Shown here in pieces: positions 7,999-13,891 of a stretch of 13,891 bases of DNA (its first letter is position 1; the number at the start of each line of letters is the position of its first letter). The position numbers were made by a program, and so were the translations under genes. Under the pieces are notes generated by a model. That model searched no databases. It was not told where the DNA came from and saw only the letters and a program-made list of their open reading frames with translations. Source of the DNA: Limnohabitans sp. Rim8 (GTDB lineage Bacteria > Pseudomonadota > Gammaproteobacteria > Burkholderiales > Burkholderiaceae_C); contig CAMDXR010000039.1 of NCBI GenBank assembly GCA_945877725.1, forward strand, positions 1-13,891, written 5' to 3'.

Positions 7999-8054
7999 CC
8001 TCCTTCCTCCTTCCTCCTTCCTTCCTCCTTCCCGCATCCCCCTTCCCCCTTCCT
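7999..8054. repeat. Imperfect heptanucleotide CCTCCTT/CCCCCTT tract in divergent intergenic region
   Basis: The plus strand carries CCTCCTT three times in tandem (7999-8019), a CCTT remnant (8020-8023), and a fourth CCTCCTT (8024-8030). A GCA interruption follows at 8034-8036, then two CCCCCTT units (8038-8051) and CCT. Apart from GCA the 56 bases are pure pyrimidine. The tract occupies the middle of the 237-base gap between two divergent genes and is the only obvious structure in it besides the candidate promoter. It lies about 85 bases upstream of the DUF3348 start and upstream of the likely serine-hydrolase promoter. The minus-strand reading (GGAAGGAGG) contains repeated Shine-Dalgarno-like strings but no gene. 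Units of seven bases are prone to slipped-strand length change. Confidence 0.85.
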
Positions 8055-8139
8055 AATCCCCACACCACAGACAAACATTCGGTAAGTACATCCGCAGCCC
8101 GCGGCCTGTGCCTTGAACTGATCCAATGCCACCCCACCC

Positions 8140-8958
8140 ATGACGTCTGCCCCCGCGCGTGCCCACATCAACAGTTCCAGATTGGTGCGTTTTCTGACTG
8201 AAAACGCCTTGTTATCGGCTGCGCCTGCGCAAGATCATCTGGGTCAAAAATTGGGCGACTGGCTCAATTTCAGGCAGGCCATTGTTTTGCATGGCATCTT
8301 GACCCCAGAGACACCCCAGGCCGCCACAATCACGACAACAACCACAAGCACGCCCGCCCCCGCCACAAAGACACGACGCGCAGGCCTGATGACCGCTGAA
8401 ACCTTGGCCCGGCATGTCGAAAAAGTCAGGGCAGATTTGGTTCACGCCATCACACACGGTGCGCCTGCCGGTTCCGGCATGGCGCGCATCGAGTTGCCCG
8501 CGCCCGAACTGGACAATCCGGTGGAGCCCAAAACCGCGTTTGAACCTTATCGGCGCTTTTATGCCGCGCACCAGCGGCAAATGGAAAACAGCCTGCGGCT
8601 GTTGCGTGCCCAAGTCCGAAACCAACTGAGCAAAAGTACGCCAGCGCTGCAGCAACTGGCCACATTGGATGCGGCTTTTGAACAAATTCTGAGCGAGCGT
8701 GAAGCCGTTTTGCTGGGCAAAGTGTCAAAGCTTCACGAAAAGCGCTTTGCTCAAGCCCTGAAACTCCACCTGAAACAACAAGCCGAAGCCGCCCTAGCAG
8801 ATACCCCGCAGACGACCCACAACGTCAACCCCTCGGCATGGCTCATGCCTTTGCGCCAAGCCCTGCGCACCAGTTTATTGGCCGAGTTGGACACTCGGCT
8901 GCAGCCCACACTGGGCCTGCTTGAAGCCTTTACCCAAGAAAACCCAAAAGAAAAATGA
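8140..8958 (+). CDS. DUF3348 family protein, first gene of the stator-like operon
   Basis: A 272-residue soluble protein with no signal peptide or membrane segment. It resembles DUF3348, a family of unknown function that I know as a neighbour of DUF802 genes in Burkholderiales. The N-terminal part (about 10-52; RLVRFL, LGQKLGDWLNFRQAIVL) looks like a small helical domain. A Thr/Pro/Ala linker (63-78, TITTTTTSTPAPATKT) follows. Then comes a long charged helical region (about 92-230) including FEPYRRFYAAHQRQM at 134 onwards and Leu/Gln/Arg-rich amphipathic stretches. The start at 8140 is preceded by a C-rich sequence without a Shine-Dalgarno site, and I could not find a convincing promoter. It ends in an ATGA overlap with the DUF802 gene, so it is probably made together with the motor subunit. 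I infer a cytoplasmic partner or assembly factor. Confidence 0.85.
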   Translation: MTSAPARAHINSSRLVRFLTENALLSAAPAQDHLGQKLGDWLNFRQAIVLHGILTPETPQAATITTTTTSTPAPATKTRRAGLMTAETLARHVEKVRADLVHAITHGAPAGSGMARIELPAPELDNPVEPKTAFEPYRRFYAAHQRQMENSLRLLRAQVRNQLSKSTPALQQLATLDAAFEQILSEREAVLLGKVSKLHEKRFAQALKLHLKQQAEAALADTPQTTHNVNPSAWLMPLRQALRTSLLAELDTRLQPTLGLLEAFTQENPKEK

Positions 8959-11126
8959 AACGATATTCCTTTCAAGTCGCCTTCGTACTCGGTGCCCTGG
9001 CGGTCATATGGGTCACCGCTGCTGTGGCCAGCAGCCACTATTTGGTCTTGCTCATGACCACTTTAATAGGCGCTGTGTATGTCTTCGGCGCACTGGAGTT
9101 GCGCAACTACCGGGCCAGCACAGCGGCATTAAACCAAGCGCTGGCCGCCATTCCGGACAGCCTGCACAACCTGAACGATTGGTTGATCACCCTGCCCGGC
9201 CATTTGCAAAACCCCATTCGTCAACGCATTGAGGGTGAACGTGTCGGTTTGCCCGGCCCCGCCTTCACCCCATACCTGGTGGGCCTGTTGGTCATGTTGG
9301 GCATGTTGGGCACGTTTTTGGGCATGGTGGTCACCCTGAATGGCGCAGTGTTTGCACTTGAAGGCTCGACCAATGTGGCGGGCATTCGGGCCGCATTTTC
9401 TGAACCCATCAAAGGTTTGGGTTTGGCATTTGGCACCTCGGTGGCAGGGGTAGCCACCTCGGCCATGTTGGGCCTTATGAGCAGTCTGGTGCGCCGCGAA
9501 CGCGCCCTGGCCTCGCAGCAATTGGACAGCCACATCGGTGGCAGCCTGCGCGGTTTTTCACTCCACTACCAGCGGCAAGAAACCTACAAAGCTTTGCAAC
9601 AACAAGCTGCGGCCTTGCCCCAGGTGGTGCAGCAACTGCAAGCACTGATGGTGCAGCTGGCGCACAGCAGCCAACACATCAATGAACGCCTGCTGGCCAA
9701 CCAGCAAAATTTTCACCAAGAAGTGCAAACCGTTTACACCGGGCTGGCGCAGTCTGTCGACCAGTCTCTGCGCACCCATTTGAACCAAAGCCTGCAACTG
9801 GCCACCGACGGTATTCGCCCGGTGGTGCAAGCCACCATGACCCAATTGGCCGAACAAGCACAAAGCCTGAACACGCAATTGCTGCACAACACCCAACAAC
9901 AACTGGGTGAAATGAACACCCAAATCGGCCACAGCGCTGCGGCCTTGGCCCAAACCTACAACAGCACTTTGGCGCAACACCAAGAGGCCAGCAACGCCAT
10001 GGTGAACCGCGTGGGCGAGACACTGGATGGATTTAGCCAGACCTTTGAGCAACGCAGCCAAACCCTGCTGGACTCGGTCAAGCAGGCCCATGCCCAACAA
10101 CACAGCCTGCAAATTACGGCCGATCAGCAGCGTCTGGCGGGCTGGACCGCCTCGCTCGAAGCCATGGCCGCCGCCCTCAGCCAACAATGGCAAACCGTTG
10201 GCACCCAGACCCTGGGCCAGCAACAAGCCATTTGCGACACCCTGACCCAAACCGCCAGCCAAGTCACTGCGCAAGTGCAAACACACACCACGCAGACCCT
10301 GGCCGAAGTCACACGCCTCATGGCCAGCAGCGACGCCTTGATGCAGACGCGCATTGCCTCTGAAGCGCAGTGGGCTGTGCAACACGCCCAACGCGCCGAA
10401 GAACTGAGCGCCCTGCTGCGCACCGAACTGTCGGCCCTGCGCGATGCCGAAGACCAACGCGGCCAAGCTGCCGTGGCGCGCCTGGCTGAACTGCAAAGCA
10501 CGGTGACACAGCACCTGAGCACGCTGGGCATGGCGCTAGAGGCACCCATCACCCGTTTGATTGAAACCGCCTCTGAAGCGCCCAAAGCCGCCGCCGAAGT
10601 GATCGGTCAATTGCGCCAAGAAATCTCGGTCAGCGTGGCGCGTGACAACGCCTTGCTCGAAGAGCGCACCCGCATCCTCAGCACCCTGAGCACTTTGTTG
10701 GACGCCATTCACCACGCATCCACCGAGCAACGCAGCGTGATCGACAGCCTGGTGACCTCCACCGCCGCCAACTTGAGCCATACCCAACACCAATTCATTG
10801 ACAGCGTGAGCAGTGAATCGGCCAAGTTGGGCGACATTGCGGCCCACGTCACGGCCAGTGCGGTCGATGTGGCCAGCTTGGGCGAAGCCTTTGGCATGGC
10901 CGTGGGCACTTTCAGCGAAACCAACGAAAAACTCATGGCCCATTTGCAGCGGATTGAGCAGGCCATCGACAAATCCATGACGCGCAGCGACGAGCAACTG
11001 GCCTATTACGTGGCCCAGGCCCGTGAAATCATTGACCTGAGCATCGGCAGCCAAAAAGACGTGCTGGAAGCCCTGCAACAACGGGCCGTAACCAACGCCG
11101 TAACAGCCACCGAAGGAGCTGCTTGA
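8955..11126 (+). CDS. DUF802 protein: MotA/ExbB/ZorA-like membrane subunit with very long cytoplasmic tail
   Basis: A 723-residue inner-membrane protein with four predicted spans. TM1 is about 8-26 and TM2 about 29-47. After a loop of about 58 residues come TM3 (about 106-128, with GMLGTFLGM) and TM4 (about 154-178, GLGLAFGTSVAGVATSAML). The TM3 Gly/Thr motif and the small-residue-rich TM4 are typical of MotA/TolQ/ExbB proton-channel subunits. The remaining 545 residues are Gln/Ala/Leu-rich, mostly coiled-coil-like, and on the cytoplasmic side. Two islands break that pattern: ASEAPKAAAEVIGQLR (about 539-554) and RSDEQLAYYVAQARE (677-691). A short flagellar MotA tail or a TolQ tail is nothing like this, whereas ZorA of Zorya has such a tail. 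The gene overlaps its neighbours as ATGA and TGATG. I infer a pentameric motor subunit; the function is unknown. Confidence 0.87.
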   Translation: MKRYSFQVAFVLGALAVIWVTAAVASSHYLVLLMTTLIGAVYVFGALELRNYRASTAALNQALAAIPDSLHNLNDWLITLPGHLQNPIRQRIEGERVGLPGPAFTPYLVGLLVMLGMLGTFLGMVVTLNGAVFALEGSTNVAGIRAAFSEPIKGLGLAFGTSVAGVATSAMLGLMSSLVRRERALASQQLDSHIGGSLRGFSLHYQRQETYKALQQQAAALPQVVQQLQALMVQLAHSSQHINERLLANQQNFHQEVQTVYTGLAQSVDQSLRTHLNQSLQLATDGIRPVVQATMTQLAEQAQSLNTQLLHNTQQQLGEMNTQIGHSAAALAQTYNSTLAQHQEASNAMVNRVGETLDGFSQTFEQRSQTLLDSVKQAHAQQHSLQITADQQRLAGWTASLEAMAAALSQQWQTVGTQTLGQQQAICDTLTQTASQVTAQVQTHTTQTLAEVTRLMASSDALMQTRIASEAQWAVQHAQRAEELSALLRTELSALRDAEDQRGQAAVARLAELQSTVTQHLSTLGMALEAPITRLIETASEAPKAAAEVIGQLRQEISVSVARDNALLEERTRILSTLSTLLDAIHHASTEQRSVIDSLVTSTAANLSHTQHQFIDSVSSESAKLGDIAAHVTASAVDVASLGEAFGMAVGTFSETNEKLMAHLQRIEQAIDKSMTRSDEQLAYYVAQAREIIDLSIGSQKDVLEALQQRAVTNAVTATEGAA
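11113..11118 (+). promoter_or_regulatory. Ribosome binding site that decides the OmpA/MotB-like start
   Basis: AAGGAG lies seven bases before ATG 11126, inside the end of the DUF802 gene. It favours ATG 11126 over the in-frame TTG at 11123 and is the only strong Shine-Dalgarno site in the four-gene operon. This suggests the MotB-like subunit is not purely dependent on coupling. Confidence 0.7.
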
Positions 11127-11806
11127 TGCTGGAGCAAGAAGGCGACAGCGACGCCACATCGGCCACATGGATCTCGTTTGCCGACCTGATGACCGGTTTG
11201 CTCGGTGCCTTTGTGCTGCTGTTGGTAGGCGTCATGGCGGCCCAACTGGACATGGCGTCCCGGCTTGAAGACGAGGTGCAAAAGCGCCAAATCTCTGAAC
11301 AAAAACGCATCTCTCTCGAAAACGCCTTGGCCGTGCCGTTGGCCAGCGGGCGCATCACCCTGAACAATGGGCGCATTGGCATCAGTGGCAAATTGTTGTT
11401 TGAATTGAACTCAGACAAACTCGAACCCGAAGGCCGCCAACTCCTCAAAAGCCTGGTCCAACCCCTGCGCAGCTACTTGCAATCGCGCGACGAAATGCTC
11501 ATGGTCAGCGGGTTCACCGACGACCAAGCCGTGGGCAGCCGCAACCGCCAGTTTCAAGACAACTGGGAGCTGTCGGCCCAACGCGCCCTCACGGTCACCC
11601 GCACCTTGATAGAAGAGGGCATGCCTTCTGGCCTGTTGTTTGCCGCCGCCTTTGGCCAAGAACAAGCTTTGGTGCCCAACACCAACGACAAAGCGCGCGC
11701 TCAAAACCGGCGCGTCGAAATTGCCCCGGTACCTAAAGCCACAAATTCGCTCCCCCCTTCGGCCCCCCCTTCGACATCACCTGCGCCAATCGCCAAACCC
11801 GCATGA
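11126..11806 (+). CDS. MotB/ZorB-like OmpA-domain protein with ion-channel Asp
   Basis: A 226-residue protein with one N-terminal membrane span (about 15-40). WISFADLMTGLLGAF matches the MotB/ZorB transmembrane signature, with Asp20 in the place of the proton- or sodium-carrying Asp. A short linker (about 41-85) leads to a periplasmic OmpA-like peptidoglycan-binding domain (about 85-200). Its motifs are SGFTDDQ (Thr131, Asp132), NWELSAQRA and AQNRRVEI (Asn194, Arg195-196). A Pro/Ser/Ala-rich tail of about 20 residues ends the protein. I know MotB OmpA domains as GHTD-type; here it reads GFTD. The start codon overlaps the DUF802 stop (TGATG), and the end overlaps DUF2894 (ATGA). It should pair with the DUF802 protein as the wall-anchored half of a stator. 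It is unlikely to be flagellar MotB because no flagellar or chemotaxis genes are near and the partner is not MotA-sized. Confidence 0.9.
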   Translation: MLEQEGDSDATSATWISFADLMTGLLGAFVLLLVGVMAAQLDMASRLEDEVQKRQISEQKRISLENALAVPLASGRITLNNGRIGISGKLLFELNSDKLEPEGRQLLKSLVQPLRSYLQSRDEMLMVSGFTDDQAVGSRNRQFQDNWELSAQRALTVTRTLIEEGMPSGLLFAAAFGQEQALVPNTNDKARAQNRRVEIAPVPKATNSLPPSAPPSTSPAPIAKPA

Positions 11807-12513
11807 CCGAAACGCTGCAAGAAGCCTTAAAAGCCCGGGGTGCGGCAAAGCTGGACCCACTGGCTTGGCATTACATCCAGGTGCTGGCCGAACGCGCCCA
11901 AGAACAACAAGGTCTCGCGCAAAAGCTGCTTTTTGCCAAACTGGATCAAGCCCTGACCCGCTTGCAAGTCAAACTGAACACCGCTCAACAGGTCGCTGTC
12001 CAGGAAAAAACCGATACAGCGGGACAAGGAATCAAGAAACCGGTCTTGTCACCGTTGGCTGAACTGCTGCAAGACATGCTGCCCGAACCGGCCGACCCCG
12101 CCCACAAGGCCAAGCTGCAAAGCAGCGATGCCAGCAGCGCCACAAACGCCCTCTCCCGCTCCGGTTTAAAGACGGCTTGGCGGGCTGAAAGCCCCAGAAT
12201 CCGGCAGTTCAGAAAACAACTGCGCCAGATCAGCGTGCAAAAGCAAGTGTCCCATGCCATGGCGCTGGCCCCCCAAAATGCAGGCCCCATCAACTCACAC
12301 ATGCTGGTGCTGCGCTCACTGGGCTTGATGCGTGAGGCTTCGCCAGATTATTTAAACCGCTTCATGGCGTATGTGGACACCCTGCTTTGGCTGGACGTGG
12401 CCGAAAGCGTGAAGCCTGCAGTGGGTCTCAAGACAGGCAAAGGCACAGGCACAGGCAAAGGTGCAAAAACCGTTAAAACCATTAAAACCGTTGATGGCGT
12501 TAAAAGCACCTAA
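11803..12513 (+). CDS. DUF2894 family protein, last gene of the stator-like operon
   Basis: A 236-residue soluble, basic protein of unknown function that resembles DUF2894. The N-terminal helix includes LDPLAWHYIQVLAERA. A variable middle follows, then RIRQFRKQLRQISVQKQV and the core APQNAGPINSHMLVLRSL (from residue 156) that runs to YVDTLLWLD (about 199). The C-terminus is a Lys/Gly/Thr tail made of short repeats (GKGTGTGKG, KTVKTIKTV). No signal peptide or membrane segment is visible, so it should sit in the cytoplasm, where it could contact the long tail of the DUF802 subunit. Its start lies in an ATGA overlap with the OmpA gene and it lacks its own ribosome binding site. It converges with the CobC-like gene 57 bases downstream. 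Confidence 0.85.
   Translation: MTETLQEALKARGAAKLDPLAWHYIQVLAERAQEQQGLAQKLLFAKLDQALTRLQVKLNTAQQVAVQEKTDTAGQGIKKPVLSPLAELLQDMLPEPADPAHKAKLQSSDASSATNALSRSGLKTAWRAESPRIRQFRKQLRQISVQKQVSHAMALAPQNAGPINSHMLVLRSLGLMREASPDYLNRFMAYVDTLLWLDVAESVKPAVGLKTGKGTGTGKGAKTVKTIKTVDGVKST
12431..12509 (+). repeat. In-frame short tandem repeats at the 3' end of the DUF2894 gene
   Basis: Six-base units of the type AGGCAA/AGGCAC run from about 12434 to 12463 and encode Gly-Lys/Gly-Thr pairs. They are followed by nine-base units AAAACCGTT/AAAACCATT from about 12466 to 12492, encoding Lys-Thr-Val/Ile. Both unit lengths are multiples of three, so copy-number change would alter tail length without a frameshift. Confidence 0.8.
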
Positions 12514-12536
12514 GAATCGAGTGCATAGCCCACCAG

Positions 12537-12554
12537 TCAACCCGCCCAGGTTGA
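12537..12554. terminator. Weak hairpin between convergent genes
   Basis: TCAACC and GGTTGA form a perfect six-base stem around CGCCCA, centred in the 57-base gap between the convergent DUF2894 and CobC-like genes. Neither strand has a T-run after the stem, so it is not a canonical intrinsic terminator. It could only be a weak bidirectional pause or 3'-end stabilising element. Confidence 0.2.
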
Positions 12555-12570
12555 ACAAGCCCAATACACA

Positions 12571-13158
12571 CTAAATATCCACCCAACAATAGCCTCCCGG
12601 CTTGGGGGCTTGTTTGGGCCAATCGGCCAGGGTCACATCGCCTTTTTCTTCTGGGGTTCGGTTCAGCAAGAATTGCACTGCCCGGATCACGCCCGCATGG
12701 GTCACCCAGACCATGTCTTGTGGGCCAGGCGTTTCCTTGTCTTCCCTCATCAGTTGTGGAATGGCTTGGTGCAACGCCGCCGCTACCCGGTTCACCACGT
12801 CTTGCGTACTTTCTGCGCCGCCCACGGGGTGGTGGGCAAAGTTGCTCACCCATTCGTCTACGGCTGGCTGGCCAATGGTGTCCCAAGCTTGCAATTCCCA
12901 GTGTCCAAAATCCATCTCTTGCAAGCGCGTGTCCCACACCACCGTGTCCAAATCGGGCCGCAGACTACACAGAGCGTCGGCCAACTGCCGGGTCCGGGTC
13001 AAGGGCGATGCCCAAACAGCGCAGCCCGTGGGCAACACCTGAGCCAGTTGCTGCGCGGCCAGTTGGGTACCCGCTGGGTCCGCCTGCACATCGGCGACGC
13101 CATAGCAAATGCCCGGGTCTAACAGCACCGGGGCGTGGCGACACAGCCACAACCTCAT
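12571..13158 (-). CDS. cobC: Histidine phosphatase, CobC/alpha-ribazole phosphatase-like
   Basis: A 195-residue histidine (phosphoglycerate-mutase-type) phosphatase. Catalytic features are the N-terminal LCRHAP (phospho-accepting His8 with Arg7), SPLTRTRQLA (second Arg), EMDFGHWE (acid/base Glu) and VTHAGVIR (His154). The usual RHG reads RHA here. Together with cobS upstream, this supports alpha-ribazole-5'-phosphate phosphatase, which acts in nucleotide-loop assembly of cobalamin. The assignment rests partly on context, since histidine phosphatases are hard to tell apart. ATG 13158 was chosen over an upstream ATG at 13185 because it places the RH motif at the expected distance from the start and gives an ATGA overlap with the cobS stop. 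Confidence 0.82.
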   Translation of the reverse strand: MRLWLCRHAPVLLDPGICYGVADVQADPAGTQLAAQQLAQVLPTGCAVWASPLTRTRQLADALCSLRPDLDTVVWDTRLQEMDFGHWELQAWDTIGQPAVDEWVSNFAHHPVGGAESTQDVVNRVAAALHQAIPQLMREDKETPGPQDMVWVTHAGVIRAVQFLLNRTPEEKGDVTLADWPKQAPKPGGYCWVDI

Positions 13159-13891
13159 ATATAAGAGACCGATGCCGCCAGGCACAGCCCCAGGTAAAAA
13201 GCAATTTCAGAGAGTTGTTGTGCAGCACCCAGTCCGTCTCCGGTGTAGCCCTGCAAGCGTTTGTGCAAACGCCAGCCCATCAACAGTGCCGCCAGCGCGG
13301 CGGCCAAGGCCCCGGCCAACAAGGCTTGCCAAGGCAACGCAATTGCACAAAGCCCCATGGCAAGCAGCCACCACATGCTGCCCACCAGTAAGCCCGTGCG
13401 GCTTATGCTGTCAGCCAGCGGTTTGGACTTGGATTGCGGTGTGTCCCCCACATGCACCAAGCAGCGGATGAGCCACAAAGGCGTGTAGCGCGATGAAACA
13501 TGGGCCGCAACCAAAGCCACCAGCACCCACTGGAGCTGAATTTGCGCCAACAACACCAGCAGGCTGATTTTGGCCAGTACCGCCAAGACCAAGGCAATAG
13601 CCCCGTAGGTGCCGATGCGCGAGTCTTTCATGATGTCGAGTGCACGTTCGCGGGTAAATCCCCCGCCCAGACCATCGGCGGTATCGGCCAGTCCGTCTTC
13701 GTGAAACGCCCCGGTCAACATCACGCTAAAAGCCGTGCTAAAAATTGCCGCCACCCAAATGCTGGCGTCTTGCGCAGGCAGTGCCCAGCAAAGCAAAGCA
13801 AACACGCCCGCAGACGCGCCGCCCACAATCCAACCCATCGCCGGAAAATGCGCGGCACTGGCCCGCAGCATGGCGGGGGAATAACCCACCC
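13155..13891 (-). CDS. cobS: Adenosylcobinamide-GDP ribazoletransferase CobS (5' end outside the window)
   Basis: CobS is the inner-membrane cobalamin synthase that joins adenosylcobinamide-GDP with alpha-ribazole or its phosphate. The visible 245 codons start at GYSPAML, which is internal in CobS; the first residues (usually a hydrophobic segment before this motif) lie beyond base 13891, and the GTG at 13889 is not the true start. Signature motifs are GAFHEDGLADTADGLGG (about nt 13664-13714), KDSRIGTYGA, and YTGDGLGAAQQLSEI near the C-terminus. Several hydrophobic segments fit a polytopic protein. The stop overlaps the CobC-like start (ATGA), so the two are coupled. Any cobalamin riboswitch would be upstream of the operon and is not in this window. 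Confidence 0.95.
   Translation of the reverse strand, partial: VGYSPAMLRASAAHFPAMGWIVGGASAGVFALLCWALPAQDASIWVAAIFSTAFSVMLTGAFHEDGLADTADGLGGGFTRERALDIMKDSRIGTYGAIALVLAVLAKISLLVLLAQIQLQWVLVALVAAHVSSRYTPLWLIRCLVHVGDTPQSKSKPLADSISRTGLLVGSMWWLLAMGLCAIALPWQALLAGALAAALAALLMGWRLHKRLQGYTGDGLGAAQQLSEIAFYLGLCLAASVSYI

Noticed and set aside
7934..8171. Minus-strand open frames with Lys/Gly/Arg-rich translation across the repeat tract
   Set aside because: Their sequence is just the translated GGAAGGA repeat. They overlap the start of the DUF3348 gene and resemble nothing.
9558..10514. Long minus-strand open frame inside the DUF802 gene (318 codons)
   Set aside because: It is complementary to the Gln/Ala-rich tail, which naturally gives Leu/Gly/Val-rich antisense without stops. 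No start context or motif supports it.
8955..11806. Flagellar MotA/MotB
   Set aside because: The MotA-like protein has a tail of about 545 residues and a short TM2-TM3 loop, unlike flagellar MotA, and no flagellar or chemotaxis genes are nearby.
8140..12513. Calling the operon a complete Zorya defence system
   Set aside because: Only the ZorAB-like motor is present. No helicase, nuclease or ZorC-like gene is visible in the window, and no mobile or defence genes are adjacent.

Overview
This window looks like a chromosomal segment from a betaproteobacterium, most likely Burkholderiales/Comamonadaceae. The evidence is a moderately GC-rich sequence with G/C-biased codons, the mfd-serB pair, a short SerB without an N-terminal ACT-like domain, and a DUF3348/DUF802/OmpA/DUF2894 gene set that I know from Burkholderiales. 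The genus cannot be fixed from the sequence alone. Coding density is very high. No gene-free stretch exceeds 300 bases, and I see no tRNA, rRNA, insertion sequence, integrase or CRISPR array.

Layout. (1) 1-3666, plus strand: the 3' part of mfd (transcription-repair coupling factor, cut by the window edge), then serB (last step of serine synthesis). (2) 3656-5913, minus strand: a tight three-gene unit of a class I/II PLP aminotransferase, an alpha/beta hydrolase with an Asp-type nucleophile motif, and a small DUF3820 protein. Its last gene overlaps the end of serB tail to tail. (3) 5968-6603, plus strand: nth (endonuclease III), divergent from the aminotransferase. (4) 6640-7902, minus strand: an exported class C beta-lactamase/6-aminohexanoate-dimer-hydrolase-like serine hydrolase. 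(5) 7903-8139: a divergent intergenic region with an imperfect heptanucleotide CCTCCTT/CCCCCTT tract. (6) 8140-12513, plus strand: four translationally coupled genes encoding DUF3348, a DUF802 MotA/ExbB/ZorA-like membrane protein, a MotB/ZorB-like OmpA protein, and DUF2894. (7) 12571-13891, minus strand: cobS (cut by the window edge) and a CobC-like histidine phosphatase, which are late cobalamin assembly genes.

The most interesting part is the four-gene operon at 8140-12513. Its two central proteins have the hallmarks of an ion-driven rotary stator. One is a four-helix membrane protein with the TM3 'GMLGTFLGM' motif and a cytoplasmic tail of about 545 residues. The other is a single-span protein with an Asp in 'SFADLMTGLLGAF' followed by a peptidoglycan-binding OmpA domain. 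This architecture is close to ZorA/ZorB of the Zorya anti-phage system. The Zorya effector genes are absent, and two uncharacterised soluble helical proteins flank the pair instead. I infer an undescribed envelope-anchored motor or signalling complex. Its function cannot be read from sequence.

The remaining genes are ordinary housekeeping or accessory metabolism genes.
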